Source: Cladorhizidae sp. MBARI D1340-BT2 (lineage: Eukaryota; Porifera; Demospongiae; Poecilosclerida; Cladorhizidae). From it: a DNA stretch of 64,000 bases. Below the pieces are notes generated by a model. That model made no database searches, was not told the DNA's origin, and saw only the letters and a list, made by a program, of their open reading frames with translations. Positions 26,400 through 37,425 of this stretch are shown in pieces; position 1 is the stretch's first letter, and each line of letters begins with the position of its first letter. The stretch lies in contig JAQNBH010000002.1 of NCBI GenBank assembly GCA_028752905.1, positions 23,695,059 through 23,759,058 of the forward strand. The letters run 5' to 3'. The position numbers were made by a program, and so were the translations under genes.

Positions 26400-29300
26400 C
26401 TTGATATTTGCCCTAATTTGGTCTATATGTTTCTCATTTCCCCCCCGAAAATCTTGTTTTTTTGCCGTGAAGCTCATAACTTTTCTACACTTTACCCAAA
26501 AAAGATAATTTTTATATCACCGGATAGCTCTTCTAATTATCTGTCTTTTGTACGTGCCAAAATTTTGAGTACTCTAAGTATTAGCAAGTTATGGTGATTT
26601 GAAGTGGTAAGGTTTGGGATTTTTCCTGGCGTTTTCCAGTTGCCAAAGCGGTGGCCTGCCAGTGAAAAACCACTACATTTATTGATAATCTGTTCACATG
26701 TTGCAGATAAGGGCCTTCTCTATCAGTTGACAAAATATGGGACTTTGGTCTTGTTAATTAGGGCAGTTATGAATTGTACTCTTACTTGATGCTAAACATG
26801 TTCTTGATATTTGCCCTAATTTGGTCTATATAATTATATGTTTCTCATTTTCCCCCCGAAAATCTTGTTTTTTTGCCGTGAAGCTCATAACTTTTCTACA
26901 CTTTACCCAAAAAAGATAATTTTTATATCACCGGATAGCTCTTCTAATTATCTGTCTTTTGTACGTGCCAAAATTTTGAGTACTCTAAGTATTAGCAAGT
27001 TATGGTGATTTGAAGTGGTAAGGTTTGGGATTTTTCCTGGCGTTTTCCAGTTGCCAAAGCGGTGGCCTGCCAGTGAAAAACCACTACATTTATTGATAAT
27101 CTGTTCACATGTTGCAGATAAGGGCCTTCTCTATCAGTTGACAAAATCTGGGACTTTGGTCTTGTTAATTAGGGCAGTTATGAATTGTACTCTTACTTGA
27201 TGCTAAACATGTTCTTGATATTTGCCCTAATTTGGTCTATATGTTTCTCATTTTCCCCCCGAAAATCTTGTTTTTTTGCCGTGAAGCTCATAACTTTTCT
27301 ACACTTTACCCAAAAAAGATAATTTTTATATCACCGGATAGCTCTTCTAATTATCTGTCTTTTGTACGTGCCAAAATTTTGAGTACTCTAAGTATTAGCA
27401 AGTTATGGTGATTTGAAGTGGTAAGGTTTGTGATTTTTCCTGGCGTTTTCCAGTTGCCAAAGCGGTGGCCTGCCAGTGAAAAACCACTACATTTATTGAT
27501 AATCTGTTCACATGTTGCAGATAAGGGCCTTCTCTATCAGTTGACAAAATCTGGGACTTTGGTCTTGTTAATTAGGGCAGTTATGAATTGTACTCTTACT
27601 TGATGCTAAACATGTTCTTGATATTTGCCCTAATTTGGTCTATATGTTTCTCATTTTCCCCCCGAAAATCTTGTTTTTTTGCCGTGAAGCTCATAACTTT
27701 TCTACACTTTACCCAAAAAAGATAATTTTTATATCACCGGATAGCTCTTCTAATTATCTGTCTTTTGTACGTGCCAATTTTGAGTACTCTAAGTATTAGC
27801 AAGTTATGGTGATTTGAAGTGGTAAGGTTTGGGATTTTTCCTGGCGTTTTCCAGTTGCCAAAGCGGTGGCCTGCCAGTGAAAAACCACTACATTTATTGA
27901 TAATCTGTTCACATGTTGCAGATAAGGGCCTTCTCTATCAGTTGACAAAATCTGGGACTTTGGTCTTGTTAATTAGGGCAGTTATGAATTGTACTCTTAC
28001 TTGATGCTAAACATGTTCTTGATATTTGCCCTAATTGGGTCTATATGTTTCTCATTTCCCCCCCGAAAATCTTGTTTTTTTGCCGTGAAGCTCATAACTT
28101 TTCTACACTTTACCCAAAAAAGATAATTTTTATATCACCGGATAGCTCTTCTAATTATCTGTCTTTTGTACGTGCCAATTTTGAGTACTCTAATTATTAG
28201 CAAGTTATGGTGATTTGAAGTGGTAAGGTTTGGGATTTTTCCTGGCGTTTTCCAGTTGCCAAAGCGGTGGCCTGCCAGTGAAAAACCACTACATTTATTG
28301 ATAATCTGTTCACATGTTGCAGATAAGGGCCTTCTCTATCAGTTGACAAAATATGGGACTTTGGTCTTGTTAATTAGGGCAGTTATGAATTGTACTCTTA
28401 CTTGATGCTATACATGTTCTTGATATTTGCCCTAATTTGGTCTATATATATGTTTCTCATTTCCCCCCCGAAAATCTTGTTTTTTTGCCGTGAAGCTCAT
28501 AACTTTTCTACACTTTACCCCAAAAAGATAATATTTATATCACCGGATAGCTCTTCTAATTATCTGTCTTTTGTACTTGCCAAAATTTTGAGTACTCTAA
28601 GTATTAGCAAGTTATGGTGATTTGAAGTGGTAAGGTTTGTGATTTTTCCTGGCGTTTTCCAGTTGCCAAAGCGGTGGCCTGCCAGTGAAAAACCACTACA
28701 TTTATTGATAATCTGTTCACATGTTGCAGATAAGGGCCTTCTCTATCAGTTGACAAAATCTGGGACTTTGGTCTTGTTAATTAGGGCAGTTATGAATTGT
28801 ACTCTTACTTGATGCAAAACATGTTCTTGATATTTGCCCTAATTTGGTCTATATGTTTCTCATTTCCCCCCCGAAAATCTTGTTTTTTGCCGTGAAGCTC
28901 ATAACTTTTCTACACTTTACCCAAAAAAGATAATTTTTATATCACCGGATAGCTCTTCTAATTATCTGTCTTTTGTACGTGCCAAAATTTTGAGTACTCT
29001 AAGTATTAGCAAGTTATGGTGATTTAAAGTGGTAAGGTTTGGGATTTTTCCTGGCGTTTTCCAGTTGCCAAAGCGGTGGCCTGCCAGTGAAAAACCACTA
29101 CATTTATTGATAATCTGTTCACATGTTGCAGATAAGGGCCTTCTCTATCAGTTGACAAAATCTGGGACTTTGGTCTTGTTAATTAGGGCAGTTATGAATT
29201 GTACTCTTACTTGATGCTAAACATGTTCTTGATATTTGCCCTAATTTGGTCTATATGTTTCTCATTTTCCCCCCGAAAATCTTGTTTTTTTGCCGTGAAG

Positions 29301-29440
29301 CTCATAACTTTTCTACACTTTACCCAAAAAAGATAATTTTTATATTACTGGATAGCTCTTCTAATTATCTGTCTTTTGTACGTGCCAAAATTTTAAGTAC
29401 TCTAAGTATTAGCAAGTTATGGTGATTTGAAGTGGTAAGG
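26400..29440 (+). repeat. Higher-order repeat Q, copy 1 (offset 4440 bp)
   Basis: Seven to eight units match 30840-33880 at an offset of 4440-4442 bp, with lengths in the order 411-403-401-401-407-402-403. Shared markers are CTAATTATTAG (28189), the TATATATATG step with ACCCCAAAAAGATAATATTT in unit 28220, GATGCAAAAC (28812) and TATTACTGG with TTTTAAGTAC (29342-29402). The edges are approximate. Confidence 0.8.
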
Positions 29441-30839
29441 TTTGGGATTTTTCCTGGCGTTTTCCAGTTGCCAAAGCGGTGGCCTGCCAGTGAAAAACCA
29501 CTACATTTATTGATAATCTGTTCACATGTTGCAGATAAGGGCCTTCTCTATCAGTTGACAAAATCTGGGACTTTGGTCTTGTTAATTAGGGCAGTTATGA
29601 ATTGTACTCTTACTTGATGCTAAACATGTTCTTGATATTTGCCCTAATTTGGTCTATATGTTTCTCATTTTTCCCCCGAAAATCTTGTTTTTTTGCCGTG
29701 AAGCTCATAACTTTTCTACACTTTACCCAAAAAAGATAATTTTTATATTACTGGATAGCTCTTCTAATTATCTGTCTTTTGTACCTGCCAAAATTTTAAG
29801 TACTCTAAGTATTAGCAAGTTATGGTGATTTGAAGTGGTAAGGTTTGTGATTTTTCCTGGCGTTTTCCAGTTGCCAAAGCGGTGGCCTGCCAGTGAAAAA
29901 CCACTACATTTATTGATAATCTGTTCACATGTTGCAGATAAGGGCCTTCTCTATCAGTTGACAAAATCTGGGACTTTGGTCTTGTTAATTAGGGCAGTTA
30001 TGAATTGTACTCTTACTTGATGCTAAACATGTTCTTGATATTTGCCCTAATTTGGTCTATATGTTTCTCATTTTCCCCCCGAAAATCTTGTTTTTTTGCC
30101 GTGAAGCTCATAACTTTTCTACACTTTACCCAAAAAAGATAATTTTTATATCACCGGATAGCTCTTCTAATTATCTGTCTTTTATACGTGCCAAAATTTA
30201 GAGTACTCTAAGTATTAGCAAGTTATGGTGATTTGAAGTGGTAAGGTTTGTGATTTTTCCTGGCGTTTTCCAGTTGCCAAAGCGGTGGCCTGCCAGTGAA
30301 AAACCACTACATTTATTGATAATCTGTTCACATGTTGCAGATAAGGGCCTTCTCTATCAGTTGACAAAATCTGGGACTTTGGTCTTGTTAATTAGGGCAG
30401 TTATGAATTGTACTCTTACTTGATGCAAAACATGTTCTTGATATTTGCCCTAATTTGGTCTATATGTTTCTCATTTTCCCCCCGAAAATCTTGTTTTTTT
30501 GCCGTGAAGCTCATAACTTTTCTATACTTTACCCAAAAAAGATAATTTTTATATCACCGGATAGCTCTTCTAATTATCTGTCTTTTGTACGTGCCAAAAT
30601 TTTGAGTACTCTAAGTATTAGCAAGTTATGGTGATTTGAAGTGGTAAGGTTTGTGATTTTTCCTGGCGTTTTCCAGTTGCCAAAGCGGTGGCCTGCCAGT
30701 GAAAAACCACTACATTTATTGATAATCTGTTCACATGTTGCAGATAAGGGCCTTCTCTATCAGTTGACAAAATCTGGGACTTTGGTCTTGTTAATTAGGG
30801 CAGTTATGAATTGTACTCTTACTTGATGCTAAACATGTT

Positions 30840-33800
30840 CTTGATATTTGCCCTAATTTGGTCTATATGTTTCTCATTTCCCCCCCGAAAATCTTGTTTT
30901 TTTGCCGTGAAGCTCATAACTTTTCTACACTTTACCCAAAAAAGATAATTTTTATATCACCGGATAGCTCTTCTAATTATCTGTCTTTTGTACGTGCCAA
31001 AATTTTGAGTACTCTAAGTATTAGCAAGTTATGGTGATTTGAAGTGGTAAGGTTTGGGATTTTTCCTGGCGTTTTCCAGTTGCCAAAGCGGTGGCCTGCC
31101 AGTGAAAAACCACTACATTTATTGATAATCTGTTCACATGTTGCAGATAAGGGCCTTCTCTATCAGTTGACAAAATATGGGACTTTGGTCTTGTTAATTA
31201 GGGCAGTTATGAATTGTACTCTTACTTGATGCTAAACATGTTCTTGATATTTGCCCTAATTTGGTCTATATAATTATATGTTTCTCATTTTCCCCCCGAA
31301 AATCTTGTTTTTTTGCCGTGAAGCTCATAACTTTTCTACACTTTACCCAAAAAAGATAATTTTTATATCACCGGATAGCTCTTCTAATTATCTGTCTTTT
31401 GTACGTGCCAAAATTTTGAGTACTCTAAGTATTAGCAAGTTATGGTGATTTGAAGTGGTAAGGTTTGGGATTTTTCCTGGCGTTTTCCAGTTGCCAAAGC
31501 GGTGGCCTGCCAGTGAAAAACCACTACATTTATTGATAATCTGTTCACATGTTGCAGATAAGGGCCTTCTCTATCAGTTGACAAAATCTGGGACTTTGGT
31601 CTTGTTAATTAGGGCAGTTATGAATTGTACTCTTACTTGATGCTAAACATGTTCTTGATATTTGCCCTAATTTGGTCTATATGTTTCTCATTTTCCCCCC
31701 GAAAATCTTGTTTTTTTGCCGTGAAGCTCATAACTTTTCTACACTTTACCCAAAAAAGATAATTTTTATATCACCGGATAGCTCTTCTAATTATCTGTCT
31801 TTTGTACGTGCCAAAATTTTGAGTACTCTAAGTATTAGCAAGTTATGGTGATTTGAAGTGGTAAGGTTTGTGATTTTTCCTGGCGTTTTCCAGTTGCCAA
31901 AGCGGTGGCCTGCCAGTGAAAAACCACTACATTTATTGATAATCTGTTCACATGTTGCAGATAAGGGCCTTCTCTATCAGTTGACAAAATCTGGGACTTT
32001 GGTCTTGTTAATTAGGGCAGTTATGAATTGTACTCTTACTTGATGCTAAACATGTTCTTGATATTTGCCCTAATTTGGTCTATATGTTTCTCATTTTCCC
32101 CCCGAAAATCTTGTTTTTTTGCCGTGAAGCTCATAACTTTTCTACACTTTACCCAAAAAAGATAATTTTTATATCACCGGATAGCTCTTCTAATTATCTG
32201 TCTTTTGTACGTGCCAATTTTGAGTACTCTAAGTATTAGCAAGTTATGGTGATTTGAAGTGGTAAGGTTTGGGATTTTTCCTGGCGTTTTCCAGTTGCCA
32301 AAGCGGTGGCCTGCCAGTGAAAAACCACTACATTTATTGATAATCTGTTCACATGTTGCAGATAAGGGCCTTCTCTATCAGTTGACAAAATCTGGGACTT
32401 TGGTCTTGTTAATTAGGGCAGTTATGAATTGTACTCTTACTTGATGCTAAACATGTTCTTGATATTTGCCCTAATTGGGTCTATATGTTTCTCATTTCCC
32501 CCCCGAAAATCTTGTTTTTTTGCCGTGAAGCTCATAACTTTTCTACACTTTACCCAAAAAAGATAATTTTTATATCACCGGATAGCTCTTCTAATTATCT
32601 GTCTTTTGTACGTGCCAATTTTGAGTACTCTAATTATTAGCAAGTTATGGTGATTTGAAGTGGTAAGGTTTGGGATTTTTCCTGGCGTTTTCCAGTTGCC
32701 AAAGCGGTGGCCTGCCAGTGAAAAACCACTACATTTATTGATAATCTGTTCACATGTTGCAGATAAGGGCCTTCTCTATCAGTTGACAAAATATGGGACT
32801 TTGGTCTTGTTAATTAGGGCAGTTATGAATTGTACTCTTACTTGATGCTAAACATGTTCTTGATATTTGCCCTAATTTGGTCTATATATATGTTTCTCAT
32901 TTCCCCCCCGAAAATCTTGTTTTTTTTGCCGTGAAGCTCATAACTTTTCTACACTTTACCCCAAAAAGATAATATTTATATCACCGGATAGCTCTTCTAA
33001 TTATCTGTCTTTTGTACTTGCCAAAATTTTGAGTACTCTAAGTATTAGCAAGTTATGGTGATTTGAAGTGGTAAGGTTTGTGATTTTTCCTGGCGTTTTC
33101 CAGTTGCCAAAGCGGTGGCCTGCCAGTGAAAAACCACTACATTTATTGATAATCTGTTCACATGTTGCAGATAAGGGCCTTCTCTATCAGTTGACAAAAT
33201 CTGGGACTTTGGTCTTGTTAATTAGGGCAGTTATGAATTGTACTCTTACTTGATGCAAAACATGTTCTTGATATTTGCCCTAATTTGGTCTATATGTTTC
33301 TCATTTCCCCCCCGAAAATCTTGTTTTTTTGCCGTAAAGCTCATAACTTTTCTACACTTTACCCCAAAAAGATAATTTTTATATCACCGGATAGCTCTTC
33401 TAATTATCTGTCTTTTGTACGTGCCAAAATTTTGAGTACTCTAAGTATTAGCAAGTTATGGTGATTTGAAGTGGTAAGGTTTGGGATTTTTCCTGGCGTT
33501 TTCCAGTTGCCAAAGCGGTGGCCTGCCAGTGAAAAACCACTACATTTATTGATAATCTGTTCACATGTTGCAGATAAGGGCCTTCTCTATCAGTTGACAA
33601 AATCTGGGACTTTGGTCTTGTTAATTAGGGCAGTTATGAATTGTACTCTTACTTGATGCTAAACATGTTCTTGATATTTGCCCTAATTTGGTCTATATGT
33701 TTCTCATTTTCCCCCCGAAAATCTTGTTTTTTTGCCGTGAAGCTCATAACTTTTCTACACTTTACCCAAAAAAGATAATTTTTATATTACTGGATAGCTC

Positions 33801-33880
33801 TTCTAATTATCTGTCTTTTGTACGTGCCAAAATTTTAAGTACTCTAAGTATTAGCAAGTTATGGTGATTTGAAGTGGTAA
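30840..33880 (+). repeat. Higher-order repeat Q, copy 2
   Basis: This copy repeats copy 1 marker for marker. The offset drifts from 4440 to 4442 bp because unit 32660 has an extra T in its T run (408 bp) and unit 33068 has 403 bp rather than 402 bp. Differences include GATGCTAAAC near 32846 in place of GATGCTATAC and GCCGTAAAG near 33333. The left part (about 30100-32300) also matches 23640-25840 at an offset of 6465 bp, including the CTTTTATACG and AATTTAGAG pair. Confidence 0.78.
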
Positions 33881-35080
33881 GGTTTGTGATTTTTCCTGGC
33901 GTTTTCCAGTTGCCAAAGCGGTGGCCTGCCAGTGAAAAACCACTACATTTATTGATAATCTGTTCACATGTTGCAGATAAGGGCCTTCTCTATCAGTTGA
34001 CAAAATCTGGGACTTTGGTCTTGTTAATTAGGGCAGTTATGAATTGTACTCTTACTTGATGCTAAACATGTTCTTGATATTTGCCCTAATTTGGTCTATA
34101 TGTTTCTCATTTTCCCCCCGAAAATCTTGTTTTTTTGCCGTGAAGCTCATAACTTTTCTACACTTTACCCAAAAAAGATAATTTTTATATCACCGGATAG
34201 CTCTTCTAATTATCTGTCTTTTGTACGTGCCAATTTTGAGTACTCTAATTATTAGCAAGTTATGGTGATTTGAAGTGGTAAGGTTTGTGATTTTTCCTGG
34301 CGTTTTCCAGTTGCCAAAGCGGTGGCCTGCCAGTGAAAAACCACTACATTTATTGATAATCTGTTCACATGTTGCAGATAAGGGCCTTCTCTATCAGTTG
34401 ACAAAATCTGGGACTTTGGTCTTGTTAATTAGGGCAGTTATGAATTGTACTCTTACTTGATGCTAAACATGTTCTTGATATTTGCCCTAATTTGGTCTAT
34501 ATGTTTCTCATTTTCCCCCCGAAAATCTTGTTTTTTTGCCGTGAAGCTCATAACTTTTCTACACTTTACCCAAAAAAGATAATTTTTATATCACTGGATA
34601 GCTCTTCTAATTATCTGTCTTTTGTATGTGCCAAAATTTTGAGTACTCTAAGTATTAGCAAGTTATGGTGATTTGAAGTGGTAAGGTTTGGGATTTTTCC
34701 TGGCGTTTTCCAGTTGCCAAAGCGGTGGCCTGCCAGTGAAAAACCACTACATTTATTGATAATCTGTTCACATGTTGCAGATAAGGGCCTTCTCTATCAG
34801 TTGACAAAATCTGGGACTTTGGTCTTGTTAATTAGGGCAGTTATGAATTGTACTCTTACTTGATGCTAAACATGTTCTTGATATTTGCCCTAATTTGGTC
34901 TATATGTTTCTCATTTTTCCCCCGAAAATCTTGTTTTTTTGCCGTGAAGCTCATAACTTTCCTACACTTTACCCAAAAAAGATACTTTTTATATCACCGG
35001 TTAGCTCTTCTAATTATCTGTCTTTTGTACGTGCCAAAATTTTGAGTACTCTAAGTATTAGCAAGTTATGGTGATTTGAA

Positions 35081-35395
35081 GTGGTAAGGTTTGTGATTTT
35101 TCCTGGCGTTTTCCAGTTGCCAAAGCGGTGGCCTGCCAGTGAAAAACCACTACATTTATTGATAATCTGTTCACATGTTGCAGATAAGGGCCTTCTCTAT
35201 CAGTTGACAAAATCTGGGACTTTGGTCTTGTTAATTAGGGCAGTTATGAATTGTACTCTTACTTGATGCTAAACATGTTCTTGATATTTAAAAAAGATAA
35301 TTTTTATATCACCGGATAGCCCTTCTAATTATCTGTCTTTTGTACGTGCCAAAATTTTGAGTACTCTAAGTATTAGCAAGTTATGGTGATTTGAA
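35081..35395 (+). repeat. 315-bp truncated unit 1
   Basis: TTGATATTT (ending at 35289) is joined directly to AAAAAAGATAATTTTT. The 88 bp between TTTGCCC and TTACCC in ordinary units, including the TATAT step, C tract and T run, are missing. This copy lies two units upstream of the first 909-bp unit. Confidence 0.93.
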
Positions 35396-35997
35396 GTGGT
35401 AAGGTTTGTGATTTTTCCTGGCGTTTTCCAGTTGCCAAAGCGGTGGCCTGCCAGTGAAAAACCACTACATTTATTGATAATCTGTTCACATGTTGCAGAT
35501 AAGGGCCTTCTCTATCAGTTGACAAAATCTGGGACTTTGGTCTTGTTAATTAGGGCAGTTATGAATTGTACTCTTACTTGATGCTAAACATGTTCTTGAT
35601 ATTTGCCCTAATTTGGTCTATATGTTTCTCATTTTCCCCCCGAAAATCTTGTTTTTTTGCCGTGAAGCTCATAACTTTTCTACACTTTACCCAAAAAAGA
35701 TACTTTTTATATCACCGGATAGCTCTTCTAATTATCTGTCTTTTGTACGTGCCAAAATTTTGAGTACTCTAAGTATTAGCAAGTTATGGTGATTTGAAGT
35801 GGTAAGGTTTGTGATTTTTCCTGGCGTTTTCCAGTTGCCAAAGCGGTGGCCTGCCAGTGAAAAACCACTACATTTATTGATAATCTGTTCACATGTTGCA
35901 GATAAGGGCCTTCTCTATCAGTTGACAAAATCTGGGACTTTGGTCTTGTTAATTAGGGCAGTTATGAATTGTACTCTTACTTGATGCTAAACATGTT

Positions 35998-36503
35998 AGC
36001 TTCGTAGATTATCCACACTTCACTGAATAGACTTGATGTATAGCTATTAAGATAGGACTCTCTAAGTGCTCTCTCTTGATACCTAACATCCATATATTCT
36101 GCACACTTCACTGTAATGGACTTGCAAGATAGGTATCTCTCAGTGTTCTCTATCTTGAGCTAAACATGTTAGCTTCATAGATTCTCCACACTTCACTGAA
36201 TAGACTTGATATATAGTTCTAAAGGTAGGCCTCTCTCTGTTCTCTCTCTTGATACCAAACATCCGTATATTCCGCATACTTCACAGTAATGGACTTGATA
36301 GAATCACAAGATAGGTTTCTCTCTGCTCTCTCTTGATGCTAAATAGATTCTCCACACTTCACTGAATAAACTTGATATATAGCTATTAAGATAGGTCTCT
36401 CTCTGTGCTCTCTGTTGATATCAAACATCCATAATATTCTGCACACTTTACTGTAATGGACTTGATATGATTCGAATGATAGGTTTCATTATGTGTTCTC
36501 TAT
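35998..36503 (+). repeat. 506-bp block 1, six A/B subunits
   Basis: This block sits inside unit 35799, between CTAAACATGTT and CTTGATATTTGCC, which are adjacent in ordinary units. With the 18-bp left flank it divides into six subunits, each opening with CTTGA or GTTGA. These are A1 35980-36074, B1 36075-36153, A2 36154-36247, B2 36248-36331, A3 36332-36413 and B3 36414-36503. A subunits share CCACACTTCACTGAAT and TATAGCTATTAAGATAGG-like text; B subunits share AACATCC, CACTGTAATGGACTTG and AGATAGG or GATAGG. All end in a CT-rich tract. A and B are related to each other through CACTTCACTG and ACTTGAT. There is no open frame of note and no transposase, terminal inverted repeat or obvious target-site duplication. 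Confidence 0.92.
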
Positions 36504-37110
36504 CTTGATATTTGCCCTAATTTGGTCTATATGTTTCTCATTTCCCCCCCGAAAATCTTGTTTTTTTGCCGTGAAGCTCATAACATTTCTACACTTTACC
36601 CAAAAAAGATAATTTTTATATCACCGGATAGCTCTTCTAATTATCTGTCTTTTGTACGTACCAAAATTTTAAGTACTCTAAGTATTAGCAAGTTATGCTG
36701 ATTTGAAGTGGTAAGGTTTGGGATTTTTCCTGGCGTTTTCCAGTTGCCAAAGCGGTGGCCTGCCAGTGAAAAACCACTACATTTATTGATAATCTGTTCA
36801 CATGTTGCAGATAAGGGCCTTCTCTATCAGTTGACAAAATCTGGGACTTTGGTCTTGTTAATTAGGGCAGTTATGAATTGTACTCTTACTTGATGCTAAA
36901 CATGTTCTTGATATTTGCCCTAATTTGGTCTATATGTTTCTCATTTCCCCCCCGAAAATCTTGTTTTTTTGCCGTGAAGCTCATAACATTTCTACACTTT
37001 ACCCCAAAAAGATAATTTTTATATCACCGGATAGCTCTTCTAATTATCTGTCTTTTGTACGTGCCAAAATTTTAAGTACTCTAAGTATTAGCAAGTTATG
37101 GTGATTTGAA

Positions 37111-37425
37111 GTGGTAAGGTTTGGGATTTTTCCTGGCGTTTTACAGTTGCCAAAGCGGTGGCCTGCCAGTGAAAAACCACTACATTTATTGATAATCTGT
37201 TCACATGTTGCAGATAAGGGCCTTCTCTATCAGTTGACAAAATCTGGGACTTTGGTCTTGTTAATTAGGGCAGTTATGAATTGTACTCTTACTTGATGCT
37301 AAACATGTTCTTGATATTTAAAAAAGATAATTTTTATATCACCGGATAGCCCTTCTAATTATCTGTCTTTTGTACGTGCCAAAATTTTGAGTACTCTAAG
37401 TATTAGCAAGTTATGGTGATTTGAA
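37111..37425 (+). repeat. 315-bp truncated unit 2
   Basis: The same 88-bp deletion lies at 37319/37320. The unit has GTTTTACAG (C to A) near 37143, shared with 41154, 50539 and 56705 but not with 35081. The deletion therefore predates or is independent of that substitution. Confidence 0.93.

Larger units (their letters stand above)
10423..34677 (+). repeat. Middle array domain, home of the 411-bp subfamily
   Basis: Sixty units run from 10423 to the unit starting at 34275. Eleven are 411 bp long, starting at 11628, 13248, 13659, 17688, 19308, 20928, 21742, 23362, 24579, 26604 and 31044. They carry an 8-bp insertion that creates the palindrome ATATAATTATAT. All eleven also have TATGGG instead of TCTGGG at unit position 134. 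Other markers are GATGCAAAAC, ACCCCAAAAAGATAATATTT, TATTACTGG, AATTGGGTC and the 2-bp-shorter GCCAATTTTGAG (401-bp units 14473, 14874, 16080, 16481, 25393, 27418, 27819, 31858, 32259, 33874). TATATATATG units of 407/408 bp start at 25794, 28220 and 32660. Boundaries are set at unit edges. Confidence 0.85.

Noticed and set aside
36467..36477. RNA polymerase III B-box-like GATTCGAAT in the last B subunit
   Set aside because: It is only a partial match to the B-box consensus, with no convincing A box at a proper distance and no tRNA-like fold.
35998..36503. 506-bp block as a transposon insertion
   Set aside because: There are no terminal inverted repeats, target-site duplication, poly-A tail or coding capacity. 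The left flank is part of the block's own subrepeat, and all seven copies share the same position.
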